Origin: Nageia nagi
Lineage: Eukaryota; Pinophyta
Assembly (NCBI GenBank): GCA_050084985.1
Contig: JBITNC010000001.1
Location: 161,262,001-161,326,000 of the forward strand
Length of the DNA: 64,000 nt
Direction of reading: 5' to 3'
A program made the translations under genes and the position numbers. This document shows positions 23,880 through 35,780 of this stretch, in pieces; the first letter of the stretch is position 1, and each line of letters begins with the position of its first letter. A model generated the notes under the pieces. That model made no database searches. It was given only the letters and a program-made list of their open reading frames with translations, and was not told where the DNA came from.

Positions 23880-25515
23880 ATCCTCCATGGCTAGTAGTCC
23901 AAAGAATCACAAGCAAAATATTTTACTTGATAAAGTGTTTAACATGAAAAAATGTAACCAAATTCATCTTTTTATTTCTTTTATGAGCACAGAATTTAAA
24001 AATTACACCATATTTAATCAAACTATATTTATTTTCTCTCTTGAAGTAAATAATATCTCTATCCCACAAATAAGAATTTCAAAAAAAAAAAAACCATAAA
24101 TATCTAGAGGTACTATATCAATTATCACTTTATCTAAATAAATATTGTATTAATAAAAAAAAAATTCAACTTACATTACTTCATAATTTATAAATCATTA
24201 TGAACCCATATCCCAAAGGATAGGGACTAGGATGATCGTAGGTCTTCAATCCCAATTTGGTCACTAGACTTAGCAATCAAGGTGTCTTGAGAACTAAGGT
24301 CACTGATAAAATAAATTCTTACCTTTTTGATTGGATTTTAATATGGAATGATTGAATTTTTTTCTCTTTAATACTCATAGTATCTCCAACTATTTGAATT
24401 GCTACACAGATTGATGTCTCATCCACATAAAGAATTATGTTTAATATATTCATTTTTTTAACCATTGTATTCTTATTCTTATAAGTATATGATTCCAAAT
24501 GAATTTTTCAACACTTATAATCCATATTAACATCTTTTTTACAATGAGAGTAATACCTATTATCATTTTTCTTCTTTGTGGTATTGGTAGTCTTCTTCTT
24601 TAATTTCTTTCCTTTACCTTTATTTTGAGATTTCTCTTTCTCTTGTTAACCCTCTTGGTTTTGATGGGACTTGACGTTATCATACTACTATATTTATCTC
24701 ATATTCTCTACCAAATATTGAGCATGTACACTTATACATTCAATACTGGTATGATTAAACAACATAATAGTCTTTTTCAAATGACTATGTATTTCATTAG
24801 TACTTGAGGATCTTTGAGAGATATCCCAAGTAAGCTATCTTGCTTCATAAATTATGTAGTATATTCCTAAATAAATTATCCTATTTATTGTCTAAAGAAT
24901 TTTCATTTCATTAATTATTTATTATGATGACCCAAAGGATCAAATTGAAATCTTAATATATTTTTAAACTCATCCAAAGAATAAATAAGTGGTTGATTTT
25001 CATGTTGGACTCTCCCACCAAATCAAAGCATGACCACCCATTTTTAATCTTGTAAAATAATTTTTTTTGAACATCATCAATAAGAAGTTGAATCTAGAAA
25101 TGTAAATCCAATTGTTTTAATGAGTTATGTAACTTCTTAACATTTTCTTCTCCTCAAAATTTAACCTTGAATAGTAATGAAGTAGTGACATGAGAAGAAC
25201 TAAAACCATATAGACTTCTTTCATCAAACTTGTGTATTCTAGGATCATCCCTATGTTTTCATGTATACAAAAAATCCATGAGTCTATCCATGCCATTTGA
25301 TATTGCATGAAATCTCCTCTCAAAATCTATGTTAAATATTTCAACTTCTAGCTATCTTTCTTCTTCTCATTCCCTGCTTCTATTCCTTCTACCAATTTCC
25401 ATATCAATAGGAAGTAACTCAAGCATTTGAAATATTCTACCTTGCATCCACTATCCTTAAAATAACTTATCAACTCATATTTTATATCATGTGCTATTTA
25501 AATCCTTGTAAGCTA
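23880..25515 (-). pseudogene. gag and protease region of chromovirus B
   Basis: On the minus strand a lysine-rich stretch (KGKGKKLKKKTTNTTKKK, near 24600) leads into a decayed zinc knuckle, YSHCKKDVNMDYKC (24512-24556). There the first Cys is Tyr and the conserved Gly-His is Val-Asn. Further left is LWDRDIIYFKRENKY, the segment before RT that has a clear partner in element A. The protease Asp-Ser/Thr-Gly could not be found with certainty. Nearer 25300 the frame is badly broken. The assignment rests on position and on the matches to A. Confidence 0.6.
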
Positions 25516-25534
25516 TGCTATTCTAGATACCATC

Positions 25535-25977
25535 AAATATTGAGTTTATTATTATTTTCTCTATTTAAATGAATATACAATGAATTTATCTTAGTTCACC
25601 CAATGTGGTCTACATCTAGTAAAACAAATCTGATTTATGTATTGTGAAGATAGGGAATTATAATGATAAGAAGAATATGGAGAAAAATAATGACTCCAAT
25701 AGCACAAAACTCCTTCTACTATTCTTAAAAACTCTTCTTAACCTCTTTACTAGTATATCATGGCTATATAAATAAACATGATTCAAAAATGATCCTTAGA
25801 ACTTCAACCACATTAAGCAACCCCTCTAAAATATGAATAGGAAGATAATATAAATAAATTTGATTCCTTCTCGAAGAAAAATGGTTTTCTAAATCCCCAA
25901 ACAACTCATAAATACTTAAAACCACTTAAAGCTCTCTCAAAACTAATATGTTCCCACAATGTTAATTTTGGATGACA
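25535..25977 (-). repeat. 5' LTR remnant of chromovirus B
   Basis: The minus strand has GATGTAGACCACATTGGGTG then AACTAAGATAAATT (near 25610), matching GATGTAGCCCACATTGGGTG then AACCAAGATAAATT in the LTR of A. A decayed primer site TGGTATCTAGAAT follows at 25520-25532. The outer end is taken at TGTCATCCAAAATT (25977), which resembles the TGATCCAAAATT start of A. The LTR is much shorter than that of A, so a large internal deletion is likely. The ends are approximate. Confidence 0.6.
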
Positions 25978-27149
25978 TGTTTGAGTAATTGAAATAACAT
26001 GTATTCCTAGTTAGGTAATGGATTGTCACAATATTAGTTCATAACCTTATTCATGTCAAAACAACTCAATTTTCTCCTTAAATGCATATAACAATGTAAT
26101 ATTTGATTTATAACAATATAATTAGTAGATCAAGCATGGAGCTAAGCATTTTACCTATTGGTAACCTTGATTTTGATAGTTTACATTGCTCAAAATATAA
26201 CCAAGTTACAAAGGAACATATCAGAAACTAAGAATGAAGATCCTTGGTAAAATAGTCTTTAGTATTAGAATTTAATGTTTAGATCAAATTTGGTAAAAAA
26301 ATGAGAGAAAATTCAAGTGTTACTAGTGAAGGAATTGAAGGATTCCTTAAGTATTATCACTTGTGCATATTGCAACAAAACAACACTTAATGAATCTACT
26401 GTGTTCTCTCAAATACAAGCTCATAAAGAGATGATAATAGAAATATTAAATGGTGAAATAAATACTATATATTATTAAGAAATATACACTAATAGATAAA
26501 AAATTCTATTACTCTCACAAGATATTACAAAGAATTAAGCTCAAGGTCACAATCCTTAACTCTTCTAAAATAATCTAGCTTTATCCTAACTCTTCACAAC
26601 CTATAAGAATAATAATACTCTTTAAAGTGTGTGTCTCTTATCAATAGAAAGCCTTAATTTTATAGGATGAAATCCCACTTTAGTTCATCCTTCAACCCAA
26701 GATATAATCTATTAACAAAAGTTATAAACATGTACTCAAGTGGGTAAGGACTTATTTATAGTTTAGGTAACTATAATAACGTAGAAATAAAAATACTTCA
26801 AGTATTTTAGTAGGAACATTTACCTAAAGATATTTATTTCATAAAACCTATATATTAAAATTAAGGGATAAATCAACATGACTAATATTATTATTAATAT
26901 TTAGAAGTATTAAAAATGTTTCATTAATACACTAAATACTAATTAAGAATAAGTACCCAATGTTGGATGATAAATTCCAAGAAATAGAGCATAGTATTAA
27001 GATTCTAATCATCCATGCATTTTGTAATGTGTTGAAATAAATATTTATTATGTTAAGTGAGTGTTAGTTATGAAATTCATATTTCATTTTTGACTCTTAG
27101 TACTATTCCTTAGAAATAATACTTGATTTTCATATATGGATATTTATAT
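25978..27149. other. AT-rich stretch, no recognised gene
   Basis: A short CAYCNK-like reading near 26360 on the plus strand is too brief to assign. No LTR ends or conserved protein motifs were found. Confidence 0.35.
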
Positions 27150-27960
27150 ATTTGATGAAAGTTTGAAGACACCCTCTCACCTCCTCTCTAATGGTTGTGA
27201 TGAGTAGGGATGTTTAATTATATTCCTATTATATGTATGGCTTAGGTTTTTGATCATTCCATTTCCATAACAAAAATCCTTTAGTTAATAAAAGGAATAT
27301 TTCAAGGACATTTTACAATTATTTATTTTTTTGAAGTTATGCATCAACATTTCCATAAAATTTATTCATTCCTTAACCAACAATTGTAAGAATGAAGTAT
27401 ACTTGATCATGTGTAATAACATCATATTATATTGTTCATAGACATATCCAAGAATTTTGAGAGTTTCTTACTTCAAGGTAGGAGGTTTATTTACATGGGG
27501 ACCATCCATACTTTCCAATAGGACACCGACTAGTTCTAGCTAGTGTTATTTTGGTAGGAGGCTTCTTAAGATCCAATGCATCTTCCAATCATTACATTCC
27601 ATAAAATTATGTCTACATTATGGATCTTTTCAAACAATTCATATGCCTTGTATTTTATTTCATACTTTTTATTCATGTATATAATGGAATTAATAACTAA
27701 AATATTTGATGAAAATCCATTTCAACTATTCTTTTATGGATATCCATACCTTATTCTAGAGTTTCCATGGTGGCACATGATGGAAAAGGTTGAAGAGTTT
27801 GGTTTTACACCAAACAACTACATCCTCTTAAAATTTTATAGGATATTTTTATAAAATTTATTTTGTGCATATCTTGTGATCATTATAGTGCATAAAATAA
27901 TATCTAAATCAAGCATCTTGTCAAATAATTTATGTTCCTACTTTTGAGGGGTCCTTTTGA
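27150..27960 (-). pseudogene. PPR pseudogene fragment left of the copia element
   Basis: The minus strand near 27650 reads YELFEKIHNVDIILWNVMIG, a clear PPR unit ('A-x-x-LF-D-KM-x-x-x-x-VVSWNAMI') with the SW replaced by LW. Near 27830 it reads FGVKPNSSTFSIM, the junction 'AGVKPNSxTFxSxL' of plant PLS-type PPR proteins. Frames change between units and stops are frequent, so it is not expressed as protein. It lies about 170-970 bases left of the copia 5' LTR, while similar fragments occur to the right of the copia 3' LTR. The copia may therefore have landed in PPR-rich DNA. Confidence 0.65.
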
Positions 27961-28130
27961 GCTTTAGGTTTCTCTAAGGCATAATCCAAATAATTATTAA
28001 TATTAAATCACTCAATTTATTAATATGTAATTTCATTAAAAATATGTTAAACTTACAATATTAGGCCTTTTTATTTAATGTTGGTTGATCATATTATCTT
28101 TTACTACCATCCTTGGTGTCTCCCCTACTA

Positions 28131-28786
28131 TGTTGGAACTTGAGCTCAATTGAAGACCATTCAAGTTGAAGATCAAAATAGTTGAAGATCAAATAGAATT
28201 GTAAAATAAATCTTGTTAGTTTCTCCCAAATAGATTAGTGAACTTTGAGAAGAAATTTTTTTTTGGAGATAAATCAAATTGATATTATTCTTTTTGCATT
28301 GGATATTTTTCAAAGATACCTTTCTAATGAGTATACACATGCCTACCTTTGTTGAAGGTTTAACCACCATATTAGATAATTTATAATAATATATATAGTC
28401 TACTACATTTAATCCTAGGTGTGGTGAGGTTCAAACTAGGTGTAATACACCTCATGGCTTTATCACTAACTATAGGAGAAGTGTACTCTAATACTAGGTG
28501 CAATGTACTTATAAACAAAGTCCATAGTCCTATTTTTAGCATGTGTAGGATTTCATTTTTTTATCTTCCATTTTAGATTAGATGTTTCTATTTTGGGTGT
28601 TAGTTTCTCCTAATTTCCATTTAGAATTATAGGCTATAGTTAGAATATCTAGTTTTCTTTATGGATTGATTTGTAACAACTCATGCAACATGAGTTTATA
28701 TTTAGCATAGTCTATTTTTGGGTTTGTCTAAAACCTATATATGTATTAATTTTATTTTCAAATGAATGAAAGTATAATAATTATTA
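28131..28786 (+). repeat. 5' LTR of the copia element
   Basis: It starts TGTTGGAACTTGAG and pairs with 58015-58665. Shared blocks include 'TTGAAGACCATTCAAGTT', 'TTTTTAGCATGTGTAGGAT' and 'TTTTCAAATGAATGAAAGTA'. The two copies have diverged considerably, by eye roughly one base in five, which makes this the oldest layer of the nest. Confidence 0.82.
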
Positions 28787-28789
28787 TTA

Positions 28790-28799
28790 TGGTATCATA
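28790..28799 (+). other. Primer binding site of the copia element
   Basis: TGGTATCATA lies three bases after the LTR end. It matches the first eight bases of the initiator-tRNA-Met primer site and then decays. Confidence 0.65.
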
Positions 28800-28902
28800 T
28801 CTTTAGGAATATCTATAGGGTTAGAGTTTGTGGGTACAATTGTAAGAATTTAGGAAAGTCTTTCATATACTATGATCCATTATTTTATTTGTATTGAGCA
28901 AT

Positions 28903-29320
28903 ATGGCTATAAACAATACTACTCTACACATCTTGGAGTTCCATGGAGAGGATTATGAGTATTGGTATATCCATATGAATACATTACTAATAGGAAAGGG
29001 GATATCAGATATATTTGAGTAAAGATATGATGATCCAAAAAAGTGGAATAATCTCTAGGCCAATGATAAGATTGCTAAGAAGGAGGCTCAAAAGTAGAAC
29101 TCTTTTACACGTTATCATCTACAAGATTTCTTGGATAAGAGCATATTTCTTAGGATTAATTTATGCACTTATTATCAATATGCATGAAAAGCACTCAAGA
29201 AAGCCTATCAAGATAGCACCTAAGTGAAGCAAGTGAGGTTGCAAACCCTTAAGAGAGATTTTGAGAATCTGAAGATGTAAGCTAGTGAGATTGTGGGAGA
29301 TTATTGTGTGAGAGTCAAAG
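28903..29320 (+). pseudogene. Copia gag, part 1 (before the Tat insertion)
   Basis: The ATG at 28903 gives MAINNTTLHILEFHGEDYEY then WYIHMNTLLIGKG, the usual N-terminus of plant copia gag (F-x-G-x-x-Y-xx-W-xx-xMxxLL). It continues through IAKKEAQK, CTYYQYA and LQTLKRDFENLKM to GDYCVRVK, where the Tat element cuts it. Several in-frame stops occur at what were probably Trp, Gln or Arg codons. Gag packages the RNA. Part 2 is at 46804. Confidence 0.8.
29316..29320. repeat. Left target-site duplication of the Tat element (CAAAG)
   Basis: CAAAG precedes the 5' LTR and is repeated at 46799-46803, directly after the 3' LTR. Confidence 0.92.
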
Positions 29321-30205
29321 TGTAGACAACAAAATATGATCCACTTATACATTAAAAAATAAAAAGAATTAAAATTCCAAGGATAAGGATACAATCATTG
29401 GTGATCAATAAAGGTCACTGGTATTCACTTATGATCGCTGGTGACTCTACAATAGAAAAATCAAAACTCAAAAATAGAAGATGAACTATAAGTTTCATTC
29501 TCTCCACAAAAGTATGGATAGAGAGGGTTAGTTATTACTTGTATTATCACCAAATGTGAAATCCCTTTAGTTATTTCAAGCTGGTGATTAACTTTGACTC
29601 CCCCTTTTAGCCTTCTAGAATTCCATAAATGCCCATTAAAAAAATCTATAAATACATGAGGCAAATAGATAATAAGTGAAGAGGGGAAAAATTGAAGTAA
29701 ACTTATGCTACTAAAATGAAGATTGAACTATGAGGTTTATATCACTTTGATTATTGTTGTATGCTTTTCTTACTTATGTTAAGATTTCAAAAAAGTACAT
29801 GTATGTTTTAATGTGTTGTTTAAGCATATGTGTAGGATTCATAGGTGTTAAGATGCAGCAAAATTCAAAGGCATCATAGATACAGATGATAAAAAATCTA
29901 GAAATTGAAAGAGTGATTCAAATCAATAAAAAAATTTAAGTTACAAAAATGCCAATGACTTGATATCAAGCATCAACATTCCACCTCAATTGCTAGCATT
30001 CTACTAAGGGTCACCGATGACCTTTCATCCATATATTTGAATAGCTTATTTTATACATGCATTTGAAAAAATCCCTTTCATATAGAAACTAGATCTAGTG
30101 ATCTAAAATCTATAATATTGAGATCTTCTAAAAAATTAATAAAATTTTAGTTTTTATTAATTGTATTTATCTTGTTTGCTAATAGGGTTGATTTTTTAAT
30201 TGACA
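29321..30205 (+). repeat. 5' LTR of the Tat element
   Basis: It starts TGTAGACAACAAAATATG and ends TTTTTTAATTGACA. By eye it is about nine-tenths identical to the 3' LTR at 45916-46798. It contains a TATA-like TATAAATA at 29647. Confidence 0.95.
29647..29654 (+). promoter_or_regulatory. TATA-like box in the Tat 5' LTR
   Basis: TATAAATACATGAG is well placed for the U3 promoter. The 3' LTR has the decayed form TACAAATACATGAG, so only the 5' copy keeps the box. Confidence 0.55.
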
Positions 30206-31767
30206 TTTTTGATGCTAGAAGGAGGCCTGAACCTTCGAAGATAGGAAGTTTTCTTTATCATATCTAATTCTAATTTCTCTATCATCTATTACCAATATAA
30301 TTTATCCAATCTACTAACTTCAAATTATATAATCTATGTTTTTGTAGGAACTCTACAAGAAATGCTAGCAATTATAATTAGACACTGACAATTGATATTA
30401 AATGCCAATGATTGGTTCAAAATGTTAATGATTGGAGTATAGGTGCCATAATACCCTTTTGCATTTTGGTATCTAGGTACTAAATGAAAAGAGGAAAATA
30501 ATATACAATTTGTCTATGATTTCTTTGCTTAGAGTGCATATAAGAAAGGGTAGATGAAACGTTAAAGTTATTTTACAAATGAAAAGTGATTTGATATTTA
30601 AGTATTTTTTGAGTTTTTTTTTAGGGATCATTATACTCATATAAAAAACTTTTGTTATCTTACCCACATATGCTCTCCCTTTTCATTAAAAGGTGATCTT
30701 AGGTGACTAGAATGGATTTGATAATAACAAATAAATGAACATTTTTCATATTTTCACATAATTTGGAAAGAATTGAATTTGCTTCCATAATTGGAAGGGA
30801 TAAATGAATCATAATTAAGCTTGGAATGAACTTAAGGTAAATGAATTGAGATTTTGGGTAGTTAAATCATTAAATAGTACATTAATTGTTTAGGATCATT
30901 TTCACATTTAAAACTTTCATTCACTAAGTAGGCCTCTAGTCTTACACTATTAGTGATTCTAAGAAAGATGAGAAAATAATTAAAGAGGAAATGAATTCAT
31001 TTTATTTTGGAATGAACCTCACATTAACACTCTTAAAGATGTCTACCCTTACCACTCCAATGGAGGTTGAAGGGATATGTGACTCTTAGAGGGGTAATTG
31101 AATCTCATTTTAATTAATTTATCTATACATAATTAATTCTTATTAAGTCTTCCCTTACCACTCCAATGGAGGTTGAAGGTTTAATGTGACTAGTAAGAAT
31201 AGGTAATTTACCACACATAATAATTCCATAGCTAGAAGGAGTTAATGAATCTCATTTGAAGTTGATTAATGAATCTCACTTAACATAATAACTAAAACGA
31301 ATAATGGGGTTTTTAGATTAAGATTCATTTAATTAAAATTCTATTTGTATCACATTAAAATAAAGATAAAAATAGACATGAATGCTTGGGAGGGATAATT
31401 TACATAAGTATATTTTATTTGTTAAGTTGCATTTCATGAGACTTTTATATTTTATTTTATTTTTATTTGTTAATTATAAGTATATTTTTTAGGTACCAAG
31501 TTATGACTTCACTTTAGACATCCTTTAGTAATACTAGCTAACCCTATTAAAATACTTGACCAGAACAACAAATTTAAGAAAAACTAAATTACATTAAAAA
31601 AAAAAACATTTCTTTTTTTTGTTACAATTACTAGTTTAATATAAGATAAATATATCAATAAGTATATGTATGCATGTAGGATGTTTGTGCATAATTATTT
31701 TCTCATACACATAAAAATCACAAAAGTTAAAAAATATAGCTTAGTTGCATTGTATATTTTTTGAAAT
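30206..31767 (+). other. Tat leader between 5' LTR and first ORF
   Basis: The bases right after the LTR (TGATGCTAGAAGGAGG from 30210) are the only candidate primer site, but I could not match them to a tRNA. The leader holds no coding motif. It contains a direct repeat described separately at 31037-31185 and several 'AATGAATCTCATTT'-like words near 31100, 31255 and 31270. Long leaders are normal for this lineage. Confidence 0.5.
31037..31185 (+). repeat. Direct repeat with hairpin core in the Tat leader
   Basis: CCTTACCACTCCAATGGAGG and the next seven bases (TTGAAGG) occur identically at 31047 and 31154, spaced 107 bases apart. The core CTCCA-A-TGGAG can fold as a small stem. It lies in the RNA leader where packaging or dimer signals sit in retroelements, but that role is only a guess. 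Confidence 0.75.
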
Positions 31768-33650
31768 ATGGTCCAAACTCATTCACAAATGGCTCGACAA
31801 GGTAGAGAAGTTCCAAGTTCCATTTATTTAGAAGAAATAAATAGAATTACTTTATATTTGCTACAACAAGTTCCACATCATGAATCAAATATTGCACCAT
31901 TGCTTGAAGAAGTGTATCCAAAATATTTTGAAACTAATCCAATTCAAGAATCTTTTAAAAAAGAAAACATTGAAAGCCTTAATACAACATGAGAAACATA
32001 TATAGAGCATGATCTTATTTTGATAGAAGCTAGAAGAAAATTAACTCAATTACATATACCTCAAGCTTCTCCTCATGTTCATAGTCTTTCTCCATGTGGT
32101 ACTAATTATGATTTAGATGAATTACTTTTAGAATCATCTATACAAATTCCAAATGAATTAAAACTCCTGTTGAGTATACATACATTTGACCCTATATTGC
32201 AAAAGGAAGTGTTTAAACCAATGTATATAAAAGTTAAGAAATATTTACTAGATAGTTCTTTGATTCTTTCCTATGTTAGATGATTAGATTATACACCATC
32301 AACAATTTCAAGAGAGATGCAAGACATGTATGATAAGGTATCTATACATACAACTAGTCCTGTGTCACAAAATTTAGAAGGATTTACTTCATTTTATAAT
32401 CCTTATCAACTTTTGCAACTTGAACAAAACCCTTATAATAATCTTGTTACATCAACAATGCACTCAAATTCAAAAATTGGGCCATTTAAAAAATGATCAA
32501 AATTACTAGAATCTAGTAGTAAATGATAAATGTTACAACCAATTCCTCCATATATGCATACATAGGAAAAAGCATTACCAAAACTTACACAAGAAAAATT
32601 TCAACAAAATTTACAAGAATATGATTGAGCTTTAGAAGCAAAAAAGGAATAAGAGTTAATTAATTTTACTCAACAATATCCAATACCTTTTCAATAGATA
32701 GGAGATCCTCAAGTTGTATTATAAGCTTTTGATATTCAACAACAATTTCCAACTCAAATTCAAAATACATCAAAGATGATCCAACAATTCCAAATGCCAT
32801 CACAAACACAATATAATTTAGGTATGCCATAATAAAAGAAAAATCCTAAAACACCTAGATATGAATATATATTGGATATGTCTCAACAAATTCAAACTCA
32901 TATAAGACCACAAGTGCAAACACAAGGTTATGTGGTACAAGTGCAACAAAAAGGAAAACAACCAATGTATCAAGAACAAGCTAGTATTGTTCATACAACA
33001 AGTTAGCCAATTCAAAGTACAATACCAGTACTACAAACTCCAAAAGCACAAAACTTAACATCACAAGCATAAAACATACAAGTAAATTCCTATTACAAAT
33101 CAACACAAGGATTGGATTTAAGTAGTAAATAAAATCAACTACAAAATTTTATGTCTTATGTACAAAAAGGACAATCTATTCCTCAAACAATACCTTTACA
33201 ACAAATGTCTCAACAAAAGTAGATTCAAAGAATGCCACATCAATATCAAACTTCATATCAGCAACCATAAGTTTAGTTACAACAACCTATATTTCAAAAT
33301 AGGTATTTACCTATTCAACCACTAAATTCACTAGTTATTCAATGATCTCAAAATCAACAAGTGGTTTTGCAATTTCAACAGCAATTATATACTTAATAAC
33401 CAAATCAATAAGCTACATTTTATCCCCAAGTGCAAGGTAAATAATCAAATTATCACACAAATGTTGCCTCAAGGTCAAAAGATAGAATATCAACCTATGA
33501 TCCAACAACAACAACCACCATATGTACAAAAAACTTATCAAGTACTGCAACCATTACAAGTAATGGGAACTTCACAATAAATTCCTCAAACATAAATGTT
33601 AACTTATTAACAACCACAACAATAAGTTGTTCTTTATAATCAAGGTTATT
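31768..33650 (+). pseudogene. Gln-rich N-terminal ORF of the Tat element
   Basis: The reading starts MVQTHSQMARQGREVPSSIY at 31768 and continues in one frame past a TGA at 31990 and another at 32281. It then becomes extremely glutamine-rich (such as IQQQFPTQIQNTSK, QVQTQGYVVQVQQ and QQMSQQK) for over 1.2 kb. Most stops fall where Gln is expected, that is CAA changed to TAA. I do not recognise a domain. By position it is either the N-terminal half of gag or the extra ORF found upstream of gag in Ogre-type elements. The later part shifts frame near 33450. A low-complexity Gln-rich chain of this length is unusual for gag. Confidence 0.65.
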
Positions 33651-33679
33651 CTAGATTACTACTAGAAGCTTCCCAAGGA

Positions 33680-34950
33680 TATAAAGAAGAAAATGATCCT
33701 AGAATTATTTTAGCCAAAATTCAACCAAAAATGAGTAAAGAAGATAATGAGGTAACAAAATGGTTAAAAGAGATATAAGAAGTATTATTTAAATAGAAAA
33801 AGGATAACCTTTCATATTTTATAATCTATAGTGAACCAATACATCCAAGTGTTCCAAAGAAGGATATACCTTATAAGTTTGAAATCCCTAAAATTTAACC
33901 TTTTAAAGGAAAATAATATCTTAAAGAACATTTAGGAAAATTTAAGTATTCTAGTTATTTAATCTCCAATGATGATGCTTTAATGCTACAAATATTTCCC
34001 ATGACACTTGCTAGGCAAGCCATGGATTGGTATAATAGTTTTCCAGAATATAGTATTAAAACTTATTCTCAATTGGAAAACCTTTTTCTATAACATTTTA
34101 CGATTAATATTAAAGATAAAACTTCTATTACTGATCTAACAATACTACAACAATTCCCTTATGAATCAATAAATGATTTCATTTTACAATGGCAAGTAAT
34201 TTTGACAAGGATGCCTTATAGATTACCTCAAGAAGAATTAGTAAAATTATTTAGTCAAAGTTTCTTAAGACCTATAGCTAGCATATTAATTATGCAACAA
34301 CATAAAATGTTTGAAGATGCTATCTCTCAGGTAGTAGTAATTGAATGAGTTAAAATTTAAGATGATGAAATAAAAGGTAAAAAATGAGAAGGATATATAA
34401 AAACTAAGACACAAACATATAAGGTGATGCTAGATAATAAATTATCTATCCAAAAAGAAGAAAAATTTAAGCCAACCTTTAAAAAATATGAAGAACCAAA
34501 ATGAAACCAAGAATTTGAAAGAGATACAAAACCTCCTAGGAATTTTACACCTTTATCCAAAACTCTTCAAGATATTTTAAAGAAAATGTTAGATCATAAT
34601 TTAATAATATTACTTGAACTTAGATCAGATAAAATGTAAAATAAATATAATAAATGGTATAGAGAAAATTAATTTTGTAATTATCATCGACCAAAGGGTC
34701 ATGATACAAATCAATGTTGTTCATTGAAACATGTGATCCAAGATTTAATTGATGAGGGAAAGTTACAAGTAGATACCCCTTTTCCAAACCCTAATAAAGA
34801 ATTAGGTATTTATCAAAATCACCTTTCACATCATATAAATAATATTTCATGGAATACAAATCAAGTAATACATAAATATGATCCAAATTACATAGGGTAT
34901 GTTTTCTATGACTATTGTTGCCATAAGAGCACAAAAAAGTCAAAATAAAC
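33680..34950 (+). pseudogene. gag core and zinc knuckle of the Tat element
   Basis: The capsid-like core reads IFPMTLARQAMDWYNSFPEY then SIKTYSQLENLF, followed by LQQFPYESINDFILQWQVIL and TRMPYRLPQEELVKLFSQSF. This is the standard retrotransposon gag domain. The knuckle is CNYHRPKGHDTNQC at 34676-34717, with the CX2H spacing (CX2HX4HX4C) typical of the Tat and Athila lineages, followed by SLKHVIQDLIDEGKL. The part after the knuckle is open to 34948. Stops in the core lie near 33900 and 34095 and at several Lys/Glu-rich spots near 34350-34500. Confidence 0.88.
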
Positions 34951-34999
34951 AAAATACAACAATGAATCAACAAAATGTAATGCCATAAATACCAAGACC

Positions 35000-35780
35000 T
35001 CAACATCCTAAAGTGTCAATAAAAGGAGCATTACAACAATAATTAAAAATATCACAAGTTAAATTATCCTTATTTGATGTGTTACAACAATCAAAAGATC
35101 ATCGAGATGTGATGAATCATATTTTACAAAAAATTGAGCTAGATATTAATAACCATGAAATTTTTGCTACTATTGTAGGTAACATCAGACAAATTCAAAA
35201 ACCATTGATTACATTTTATAATTGTGAAATAAAACATTGGAAAAATTCATCTATAATTGATCCACCATTACATATTGTAGAAAATATTAATGGAAAGATG
35301 TTTAAACAAGTCTTAATTGATGAAGGATATTTAATAAATATTATATCAATAACTGCTTTACAAAATTTAAATATTCCATTTTCACATATTAAGGCACCAA
35401 ATTTATAATTAAAATCCATTAATGATGCCTTATGTCCAACAATTGGATCAATATCTATAACTATGATAGTTGGGTCAAAAATAGTTCAAACTATGTTATA
35501 GGTCATTGAAGGGAATATTACACAATAAAACATCCTCTTAGGAAGACCTTGGATTAAAGATATGAAATGTGTTCCTTAAACATATCATAATTATTTAAAA
35601 CACATAAATAATGGATTAGTACATTGTGTTCTTGGATATGATATTTCATATTCAGATTTTAACACTACAAGAACTTTTGATGAGATCACTCTATCTTCCA
35701 CTCATTTCTTTATGACATCTTTATCAAAATATTTAAAAAATAATGATAAAAAAAATGTTAAAATAAGAAAGGCAAAAGCA
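35000..35780 (+). pseudogene. Protease region of the Tat element
   Basis: Around 35079-35408 the frame is open and contains KMFKQVLIDEGYLINIISIT, the position of the retropepsin 'V-L-I-D-x-G-x-x-x-N' motif with the catalytic Asp at 35319. The middle residue is Glu instead of the usual Asn, Ser or Thr, so catalytic ability is doubtful even apart from the stops. After two stops comes ILLGRPWIKDMKCVP, then a stop and TYHNYLKH, the conserved 'GRPWIxxMxAVPSTYHxxLK' block following protease in Tat elements. Confidence 0.85.

Larger units (their letters stand above)
14980..25977 (-). mobile_element. Chromovirus B (Ty3-gypsy), interrupted by element A
   Basis: On the minus strand, reading right to left, are an LTR (about 25977-25535), a decayed primer site, gag, protease, reverse transcriptase, RNase H, a break at the element A insertion (22452/15578), and then the start of integrase, ending near 14985. 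The protein sequences closely resemble those of element A (for example LWDRDIIYFKRENKYSLIKY here against LWERDALFYRNENKYRLIKY in A), so both are the same chromovirus lineage. The left part, including most of the integrase core and the 3' LTR, is missing. B must be older than A because A sits inside it with a target duplication. Confidence 0.8.

Noticed and set aside
30206-30235. A Tat primer site for a named tRNA
   Set aside because: TGATGCTAGAAGGAGG is suggestive but I could not match it to a tRNA end with confidence.
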